A program made the translations under genes and the position numbers. Of a stretch of 6,628 bases of DNA, positions 1 to 4,860 are shown piece by piece. The DNA is from Anaerolineales bacterium. Lineage in GTDB: Bacteria > Chloroflexota > Anaerolineae > Promineifilales > Promineifilaceae. The notes under the pieces are model-generated. The model was not told the DNA's origin, did no database searches, and was given only the letters and a program-made list of their open reading frames with translations. How positions within the stretch are numbered: position 1 is the stretch's first letter; every line of letters starts with the position of its first letter. The DNA lies in assembly GCA_020432595.1 (NCBI GenBank), contig JAGQGA010000308.1, positions 1 through 6,628 on the forward strand, written 5' to 3'.

Positions 1-417
1 CTGTTTGACACGCTGCAAACCAGCTTTAATTTGGTAGAGCAAAAGGCACGATACGGGCTATTGGCGGCAGCCAAGGCGCAAAACATGGGGGTAATCATCA
101 AGCGCCCCATCGCCAACGCAGCTTGGGGTGTCAGCAGCAGCCCCAGCGGCTACGCCGATGCTTACTTTAACCGGGCACAAACCATGCTGGCCGATGGCCC
201 GCTGCCTGATGCGCCCGATAACCGCATTTGGCTCGCCTTGGGGTTTGTGCTGGCACACCCGGAAGTGGACACGGCCATTTTGGGCACCCACAACCCGCGC
301 CACATGACGGCAAATGTGGCGATGCTTGCCAACGAACGGCCGCTTTCTGCCACCACCCTCAACGAACTCCACCGCCGCTTTGACCAACACGGCCAAAACT
401 GGCAGCAACTTACGTAG
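1..417 (+). CDS. Aldo/keto reductase family protein, C-terminal part (5' end outside window)
   Basis: The frame is open from base 1 to a TAG at 415-417, giving 138 residues with no start in the window, so the N-terminal half or more is missing. Aldo/keto reductases are NAD(P)H-dependent (alpha/beta)8-barrel oxidoreductases acting on carbonyl compounds in the cytoplasm. The visible part fits the second half of such a barrel. A QTSFNLVEQ segment near the start corresponds to the strand that carries the conserved 'Q..YN' region. LLAAAKAQNMGVIIKRPIA matches the following helix and strand (a family member typically has 'c...gigv.a..pl'). Then IWLALGFVLAHPEVDTAILGT resembles the cofactor-binding 'AL.w.l..p.v...i.G' segment. 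The catalytic Asp/Tyr/Lys/His lie in the missing part, so substrate and activity cannot be judged. The gene converges on the NTF2-like gene, with a hairpin between the stops. Confidence 0.85.
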   Translation: MFDTLQTSFNLVEQKARYGLLAAAKAQNMGVIIKRPIANAAWGVSSSPSGYADAYFNRAQTMLADGPLPDAPDNRIWLALGFVLAHPEVDTAILGTHNPRHMTANVAMLANERPLSATTLNELHRRFDQHGQNWQQLT

Positions 418-419
418 AG

Positions 420-485
420 AATGGGACGCAGATTTACCTGATAAGAGATCAAAATCAGCGAAATCAGGTAAATCAGCGTCCTATT
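420..485. repeat. Long inverted repeat between convergent genes; possible bidirectional terminator
   Basis: Arms 424-442 and 463-481 are 19-bp reverse complements with one mismatch (A430 opposite A475). Pairing continues outward to 420/485 with one G-T pair, giving about 23 paired positions around a 20-nt loop. The right side holds three consecutive 9-nt units: AAATCAGCG (452-460), AAATCAGGT (461-469), AAATCAGCG (470-478). It lies between the stop of the aldo/keto reductase (417) and the stop of the NTF2-like gene, whose stop codon (481-483) overlaps the right arm. On the + strand the stem is followed by GTTTT (486-490), so it could end reductase transcription. On the minus strand no T-run follows. 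The tandem-unit structure suggests a dispersed repeat rather than a simple terminator. Confidence 0.7.
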
Positions 486-882
486 GTTTTATATCAATTC
501 CCAACTTCGCCAGCCGCTGCCCCATCTCCATTCCTAAAGCCTGTAGCCCATTTAACGGCCGTATGAGCACCTCAAAGCGCACAATCTTCCCCGATTCGTC
601 AAACGTAACCAGGTCAACCCCCTTAAGCTGCTTGTCGCCAATGCGGGCGCTAAACTCCAACGCCCACTCATCGCCCATCAACCATTCGCGGTGATAGGTA
701 AAATCCTCAAAGACCTCAATGACCGTGCTGAGGATGATAAACGCCGCCATTTTGCCCTGCTTGGGCTGCCAAAAAACGGGCGAGTAAAGCAAAATGTCAT
801 CGGCCAGCAGGTTTCCCAAGCGGCTGGTGTCTTTGCTGGCAACAATGTCGTGCCAGAGGGTGAGGCGGGTATCGGTTGCCAT
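481..882 (-). CDS. NTF2/SnoaL-like domain protein (nuclear transport factor 2 family)
   Basis: This gene encodes 133 residues, the usual length of a single cone-shaped NTF2-like (SnoaL-like) alpha+beta domain. The family includes small isomerases, cyclases, hydrolases and non-catalytic ligand-binding proteins, so the function is open. The N-terminal helix has LWHDIVASKDTSRLGNLLAD, the usual 'W...d...l..l.a.d' opening. It is followed by ILLYSPVFWQPKQG, a helix (residues about 45-60), and strands with EWLMGDEWALEFSARIG and LKGVDLVTFDESGKIVRFEV, the typical 'g.d...fd..GkI....v..rP' end. There is no signal peptide, so it is probably cytoplasmic. The ATG at 880-882 is supported by GGAG (complement of 890-893), 7 bases upstream. 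It lies 26 bases after the FG-GAP lipoprotein gene on the same strand and is probably cotranscribed with it. A catalytic Asp/His pair cannot be assigned with confidence. Confidence 0.8.
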   Translation of the reverse strand: MATDTRLTLWHDIVASKDTSRLGNLLADDILLYSPVFWQPKQGKMAAFIILSTVIEVFEDFTYHREWLMGDEWALEFSARIGDKQLKGVDLVTFDESGKIVRFEVLIRPLNGLQALGMEMGQRLAKLGIDIKQ

Positions 883-908
883 GGTTTATCTCCAAATCGT
901 ACGAATCA

Positions 909-2582
909 TCACGGCTGCACCACCACAAGCTGGTTAGCCGCCACATTTTGCTGCTCGCTGATTGTGCCATTGGGCCAGCGGACGCGCAAGAGGGAGAGGA
1001 TTTCCACATCGCCCAGGCCAAAGTGGGCACGGGGGTCTTCGGAGGAGAGGTAGCTGCTGCCACTATATATTTCGCGCCGCAGTTCGCGCCCGTCGGGAAG
1101 AACGGCCGTTATTTCCCCCCCCGCCGCCACGCCCGCCACCTCCAGCCAGTTCCCGCCCGTCACCTCATTCCGCAGCAGGGCCAGCGACCCACCGATAGTG
1201 CCGATGGCAATATCCAAATCGCCATCGTTGTCATAGTCGGCCAGCGCCGCACCGCGCCCCAAAAACGGGCCAATATACCCCAACCCCGCCGCCTGTGACC
1301 GGTCTTCAAGCTGCCCCGGCCGCCCCTGCGCCGTCAGATTAACCAAAATTTGCGGCATTTGCTTGTCTTTAACCAAATCCAGCACGGGAATCGCCCCCTG
1401 AATAATTGCCAAATCTAAATCAGTGTCAAGGTCAAAATCCCCCCAGCTTGTCCCCCACCCCGTCCAGTGGGTGCCAAATTCGGCCACGCCAAGCTCACCA
1501 GAGACATCGGCAAAGGCCAGCCCGTCACCGTGGCGGTAAAGGGAATGGATTTGGCTGCCCATGTTGGTGATCATCAGGTCAAAACGGCCGTTTTCGTCAA
1601 AATCCCCACCAGCCACCCCCATACCGCTGTTCGTGTCATTCACCTGTGCCGTTGCCCCCCGCTCCACCAGCCGAAACCCCAGCCCCAGAGGGTCTTCGCC
1701 CCCGCTCCAGGCCACGTTTTCATAGAGGTAGTTGGGGTTGGTGTCGTTGGCAACCAGCAGGTCCAGATCGCCATCCCCGTCCACATCAGTCAGCAGCGAC
1801 CCCAGCCCATAGGCAAAGTTGTCGCTTTCCAGCCCCACCGCTTCGCCCACTTCGCGGAAGGTGGCACGGCCGGCCGCATCCAGCCCGTTGTTGATATAAA
1901 GCAGGTCGCGCAGCCCCAAATTGGTGTTGGGGAACCCTTTGGTGGCATCGGGAATGCGGTTGTTTACGTCAACGTAACCAGCCACAAAGAAATCGGGAAA
2001 GTTGTCGTGGTTGAGGTCGGCCACAGAAACGGCCGTTTGCCACCCATAGGCAGCCACCCCCGCCGCCTCTGCCCCTTCGCTAAAGGTGCCATCGCCGTTG
2101 TTCCACAGCAACGCATTAAACCGCGCCGTCGTCACATAAATATCGGGAAACCCGTCTTGGTTAAAATCGGCCGCCGTGCAGCCGTTGCCCCGCAGCGCCA
2201 AATCCGCCCCCGACCCCGCGCTCACGTCCACAAACACGCCGCCCATATTGCGATACAGCTTGTTACGCGGTAGGCCACCGTTGGCTTCCCACTGCCCCGC
2301 TTCCAATTCGGCATAGGAGTTAACAGCGTACAAATCAAGCCAGCCGTCCTGGTCATAATCCAGCCAGCACAGCCCGCCGCCCATCATGGCAACTGGGTCG
2401 CCCGACATGCCCCAGCGAAACGCCCCGTGGACAAAATCAATGCCGACTGCTTGGGTGACGTTGGTGAAGTGAAACGGCCGTTCTGCCACCGGTATAGTTG
2501 CTCCGCCGTCCTGTCCCAACCACCCACAGCCACCCAGCAGCAGCACCCCCACCACCAAAATCACCAAATTCCACTTGTTCAT
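909..2582 (-). CDS. FG-GAP/VCBS-repeat lipoprotein with C-terminal ASPIC/UnbV domain (CRTAC1-like)
   Basis: From the ATG at 2580-2582 this gives 557 residues. The N-terminus is a lipoprotein signal: MNK, a hydrophobic stretch and the lipobox LLGGC with lipidated Cys19, so the protein should be anchored outside the membrane. Seven Ca2+-binding-type motifs (DxDxDGxxD) follow, starting near residues 75, 139, 189, 266, 327, 382 and 449. Their spacing of 50-77 residues is as expected for a seven-bladed beta-propeller like integrin alpha chains. Some loops are degenerate (H192/N194; T387 in place of Gly). Residues about 480-555 fit ASPIC/UnbV (GSSYLSSEDPRAHFGLG, then VRWPNG and NQ). The role is unknown; such proteins are usually assigned to adhesion or surface binding. 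An in-frame TTG at 2631-2633 would add 17 residues, but they are translated from the adjacent repeat and would precede the lipoprotein signal, so I reject it. No clear Shine-Dalgarno precedes the ATG. Confidence 0.9.
   Translation of the reverse strand: MNKWNLVILVVGVLLLGGCGWLGQDGGATIPVAERPFHFTNVTQAVGIDFVHGAFRWGMSGDPVAMMGGGLCWLDYDQDGWLDLYAVNSYAELEAGQWEANGGLPRNKLYRNMGGVFVDVSAGSGADLALRGNGCTAADFNQDGFPDIYVTTARFNALLWNNGDGTFSEGAEAAGVAAYGWQTAVSVADLNHDNFPDFFVAGYVDVNNRIPDATKGFPNTNLGLRDLLYINNGLDAAGRATFREVGEAVGLESDNFAYGLGSLLTDVDGDGDLDLLVANDTNPNYLYENVAWSGGEDPLGLGFRLVERGATAQVNDTNSGMGVAGGDFDENGRFDLMITNMGSQIHSLYRHGDGLAFADVSGELGVAEFGTHWTGWGTSWGDFDLDTDLDLAIIQGAIPVLDLVKDKQMPQILVNLTAQGRPGQLEDRSQAAGLGYIGPFLGRGAALADYDNDGDLDIAIGTIGGSLALLRNEVTGGNWLEVAGVAAGGEITAVLPDGRELRREIYSGSSYLSSEDPRAHFGLGDVEILSLLRVRWPNGTISEQQNVAANQLVVVQP
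1101..2482. repeat. Cluster of four exact AACGGCCGTT palindromes inside the FG-GAP gene
   Basis: Exact copies lie at 1101-1110, 1583-1592, 2028-2037 and 2473-2482, spaced 482, 445 and 445 bases. They are read in different frames of the same gene: ITAV, ENGRF, QTAVS and ERPF. The conserved object is therefore the DNA word, not a peptide. One-mismatch copies are at 335-344 (AACGGCCGCT), 554-563 (AACGGCCGTA) and 4242-4251 (AGCGGCCGTT), and a fifth exact copy is at 5257-5266. The span given covers the cluster only, not continuous repeat DNA. Confidence 0.85.
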
Positions 2583-2594
2583 AACCCAACACAC

Positions 2595-2657
2595 GTAGGG
2601 GCGTATTGCATACGCCCTATCCTTTCTAGCCAAAGGGCGTATGCAATACGCCCCTAC
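2595..2657. repeat. REPIN-like element: two inverted REP units with GTAG heads
   Basis: Arms 2595-2618 and 2634-2657 are perfect 24-bp reverse complements around a 15-nt spacer. Each arm is itself a small palindrome: GTAG (2595-2598), stem GGGCGTAT (2599-2606), loop TGC, stem ATACGCCC (2610-2617). The right arm mirrors this (2635-2642, loop GCA, 2646-2653) and ends in CTAC (2654-2657). A GTAG head in front of a short hairpin is the known layout of REP sequences mobilised by RAYT (IS200/IS605-like Y1) transposases, and two in inverted orientation make a REPIN. No RAYT gene is present in this window. The element sits 12 bases upstream of the ATG of the FG-GAP lipoprotein gene, so it would lie in that gene's 5' leader. 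Confidence 0.65.
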
Positions 2658-2682
2658 TACTTCATCAGGCGTAATACCGTTG

Positions 2683-2733
2683 GGAGATTAGAGATTGGGG
2701 GTTGCACAGATCAATCTCCAATCTCTAATCTCC
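2683..2733. repeat. Inverted repeat of 7-nt units after the permease gene; possible operon-end hairpin
   Basis: Arms 2683-2698 and 2718-2733 are perfect 16-bp reverse complements. The right side is three tandem 7-mers, CAATCTC (2712-2718), CAATCTC (2719-2725) and TAATCTC (2726-2732). The left side has GAGATTA (2684-2690), GAGATTG (2691-2697) and a degenerate GGGGTTG (2698-2704). Allowing G-U pairs on the + strand, the stem extends to 22 pairs (2683-2704 with 2712-2733) and a 7-nt loop. It starts 6 bases past the permease stop codon, where an operon-end hairpin is expected, but no T-run follows in the minus direction. It may protect the 3' end of the transporter mRNA or simply be a dispersed repeat. 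Confidence 0.6.
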
Positions 2734-2738
2734 ATTTT

Positions 2739-3995
2739 CTACGCAATACCCGAAGATTCACGGCTGCGGCGCGAAACCGCATCTACCAGCACCGCCGCCA
2801 GCAGCACCAGCCCGTTCACCACAAACTTGGTACCCGATGCCAGCCCTAGCAAACCCATGCCGTTTTCCACCGAGGCAATAACCAATGCCCCCAGCAGCGC
2901 ACTGCTTACCTTCCCACTACCGCCAAACAGACTGGTTCCCCCAATCACCGCCGCTGCAATCGCGTTTAGCAGCAAATTGCCGCCACCCGTGTTGGTGTCC
3001 ACCGAGCGCAGCCGCGAGGCCAGCACAATGCCGCCAACCCCAGCCATAAAGCTCGAAATCATAAACACCATAATCCGAATTCGCGCCACGTTGATACCCG
3101 CTCGCCGCGCCGCTTCCGGGTTGCCCCCCACGGCATAAACATAGCGGCCAAAGCGGGTACGATTTGCCACAAACGACCAGGAAACCAACAAAACGATGAC
3201 AATGACGGCGACTACCGGCACGCCACGATCTTGATTGGCATACCAAACAGCAAAACCAGCCACCAAGGCCAGCCCCCCTACAGACAGCAAATCAACAAGC
3301 AGTGGGCGTGCCACCAAATTTTGCCGCACCATAGATTGTCGCTGGCTAAACGTGGAAAACGCATAACCGCCTACGGCAATCGCAAACAAAGCCCAGCCCC
3401 ATTGCGTCGGCAAAAAGCTGTTGGCAATGCCCAAAACAATCTCATTTTGGATAACAATGGTGCCGGCCGTCGAAAATTTGGTGGTCATAATCAACACCAC
3501 CCCGCTCCACGCCAACAGCCCGGCCAGCGTCACCACAAACGACGGCACCCCAAAACGGGTAATAATTAACCCATGCAGCAGCCCAATTAGAAGCGTCAGC
3601 AGCAGAGCCGCCAAAATCGCTGCCCACCACGGCCAATTGGGGTTTCCTTCCCCTTCGCGCAACAGCAGCACCATCGCCACACCGCCCACACCGCTCACAA
3701 ACCCCACCGAAAGGTCAATTTCGGCAATGAGTAGGACAAACACGATGCCAATGGCAATGGTGGTAATACCCGCCATTTGCAGCAGCAGGTTGACAAAGTT
3801 GCGGGGAACAAAAAAGATGGGTTCACGAATACCAAAAATAATGGCAATGACAATCAGCCCAAAAATAATCGGTAAGGAGCCTAAATCTCCAGCGCGAACG
3901 CGGCGCAGCCACCCTTGCATATAGCCACCGAAGCTGTCTTCTTGCCCCATGCGCGTTGGTTCTTCACTCATCTTTGCAGTTGTTACCTTACTCAT
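2739..3995 (-). CDS. xylH: XylH-like sugar ABC transporter permease (BPD_transp_2 family)
   Basis: This 418-residue protein is the membrane channel of a xylose/ribose-type (CUT2) sugar importer; E. coli XylH is slightly shorter. A polar cytoplasmic N-terminus of about 40 residues precedes many hydrophobic segments: roughly 41-57, 72-91, 97-113, 124-145, 152-171, 198-213, 232-252, 258-276, 305-325, 341-357, 363-380 and 389-405. The family hallmark EIDLSVG is at 92-98. The cytoplasmic segment RFGRYVYAVGGNPEAARRAG (281-300) is the part that contacts the ATPase. GGTSLFGGSGKVSSALLGA (352-370) is the typical C-terminal signature. The ATG at 3993-3995 has a strong GGAGG (complement of 4004-4008), 8 bases upstream and inside the end of the ATPase gene, so translation is probably coupled. 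Family and role are firm; xylose as the substrate is inferred from the binding protein. Confidence 0.88.
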   Translation of the reverse strand: MSKVTTAKMSEEPTRMGQEDSFGGYMQGWLRRVRAGDLGSLPIIFGLIVIAIIFGIREPIFFVPRNFVNLLLQMAGITTIAIGIVFVLLIAEIDLSVGFVSGVGGVAMVLLLREGEGNPNWPWWAAILAALLLTLLIGLLHGLIITRFGVPSFVVTLAGLLAWSGVVLIMTTKFSTAGTIVIQNEIVLGIANSFLPTQWGWALFAIAVGGYAFSTFSQRQSMVRQNLVARPLLVDLLSVGGLALVAGFAVWYANQDRGVPVVAVIVIVLLVSWSFVANRTRFGRYVYAVGGNPEAARRAGINVARIRIMVFMISSFMAGVGGIVLASRLRSVDTNTGGGNLLLNAIAAAVIGGTSLFGGSGKVSSALLGALVIASVENGMGLLGLASGTKFVVNGLVLLAAVLVDAVSRRSRESSGIA

Positions 3996-3998
3996 TGG

Positions 3999-4766
3999 TT
4001 ACGCCTCCACCATGCCCGGCACAGATTCTAGGCTACCAGCGGTAATGGCGTGCACCACTTCCTGCTGGGTTGTTTCGTTTCGCTTAAATTCGGCCACCTT
4101 GCGCCCCAGCCGCAGTACCGTAATGCGGTCGGCCACCTCAAAAATATCGTGGAGGTTGTGGGAAATAAGGACAACGGCCAACCCTCGACTAGCCAAGCGA
4201 CGGACTAAATCGAGTACCTGACGGGTTTGGGCGACCCCTAAAGCGGCCGTTGGTTCATCCAAAATCACCAGCTTGGAGTTCCACATCACCGCCTTGGCGA
4301 CGGCAATGGCCTGCCGCTGCCCCCCCGACATGCTTGCCACCGGCAGCCGCACCGAGCGAATAGTCGTCACCGAGAGCGAGTTGAGCGTTTCCAAACACGC
4401 CTGCTCCATGCTCACCTCGTCAATGCGGCCAAAGCTCAATGTCCGCTCCCGCCCCAAAAACATGTTGGCAACCACGTCCAAATTGTCGGCCAGTGCCAAA
4501 TCCTGATACACAATCTCAATGCCCAGGTTGGCTGCATCGCGTGGGCCGTGAATGGTGACACGCTTCCCCTCAAAAGAAACCTCACCCCCGTCAAACGGGT
4601 AAATGCCAGCAATTCCCTTGATCAACGTGGATTTTCCCGCCCCGTTGTCTCCCACCAGCGCCATCACTTCGCCAGCCCGCACCACAAAGTCTACATTGGA
4701 AAGAGCCTGCACCGCCCCAAAGCGTTTTGACACACCTTTTAGTTCTAGTGTTGCTGTTCCTGTCAT
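3999..4766 (-). CDS. xylG: Sugar ABC transporter ATP-binding protein, single-domain XylG type
   Basis: This 255-residue protein has one complete ABC ATPase domain: Walker A GDNGAGKST (39-47), Q-loop Gln88 in IVYQDLAL, signature SMSGGQ (145-150, Met in place of the usual Leu), Walker B LVILDE (166-171, catalytic Glu171), D-loop region PTAALG, and the switch His203 in LISHN. All catalytic elements are intact. It powers sugar uptake on the cytoplasmic face of the membrane, probably as a homodimer. E. coli XylG and RbsA are about 500 residues with two fused ABC domains, whereas single-domain forms occur in other phyla. The short stretch after residue 230 shows that this gene ends normally rather than being truncated. 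The ATG at 4764-4766 has AGGAAGAG just upstream (complement of 4770-4777). The permease starts 3 bases after the stop. The gene symbol is by family and context. Confidence 0.88.
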   Translation of the reverse strand: MTGTATLELKGVSKRFGAVQALSNVDFVVRAGEVMALVGDNGAGKSTLIKGIAGIYPFDGGEVSFEGKRVTIHGPRDAANLGIEIVYQDLALADNLDVVANMFLGRERTLSFGRIDEVSMEQACLETLNSLSVTTIRSVRLPVASMSGGQRQAIAVAKAVMWNSKLVILDEPTAALGVAQTRQVLDLVRRLASRGLAVVLISHNLHDIFEVADRITVLRLGRKVAEFKRNETTQQEVVHAITAGSLESVPGMVEA

Positions 4767-4780
4767 CTTCTCTTCCTAAA

Positions 4781-4838
4781 ACGTATTGCGTATTGCGTGA
4801 ACCGCGTGTCTTCACGCGCTACGCAATACGCAATACGT
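4781..4838. repeat. Long intercistronic hairpin between xylF-like and ATPase genes
   Basis: Arms 4781-4798 and 4821-4838 are perfect 18-bp reverse complements. A second 6-bp stem (CGCGTG 4803-4808 with CACGCG 4813-4818, loop TCTT) sits inside. The arm is built from a 7-nt unit, CGTATTG repeated twice plus CGT. It fills most of the 94-base gap between the binding-protein stop (4861) and the ATPase start (4766). No T-run follows on the minus strand, so complete termination is unlikely. In many binding-protein-dependent operons such a hairpin protects the upstream mRNA from 3' exonucleases and keeps the binding protein more abundant than the membrane parts; this role is inferred here. Confidence 0.75.
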
Positions 4839-4860
4839 GATTCAACTAATCAGCCACTAA

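Noticed and set aside
452..478. CRISPR-like tandem repeat
   Set aside because: The 9-nt units are directly adjacent without spacers and form part of an inverted repeat; no cas genes are present.
1467..2273. 268-codon open frame on the + strand inside the FG-GAP gene
   Set aside because: Antisense to seven regularly spaced DxDxDG motifs; the Val/Gln/His/Pro-rich translation is typical of a GC-rich antisense shadow.
2583..2633. N-terminal extension of the FG-GAP lipoprotein from a TTG start
   Set aside because: The added residues, including AYAIRPY, are translated from the REPIN-like arm and would precede a complete lipoprotein signal. No Shine-Dalgarno supports the TTG.
4781..4838. Rho-independent terminator ending the xylF transcript
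   Set aside because: The stem is strong, but the minus strand continues without a T-run and the next gene is an obligate partner, so full termination is unlikely.
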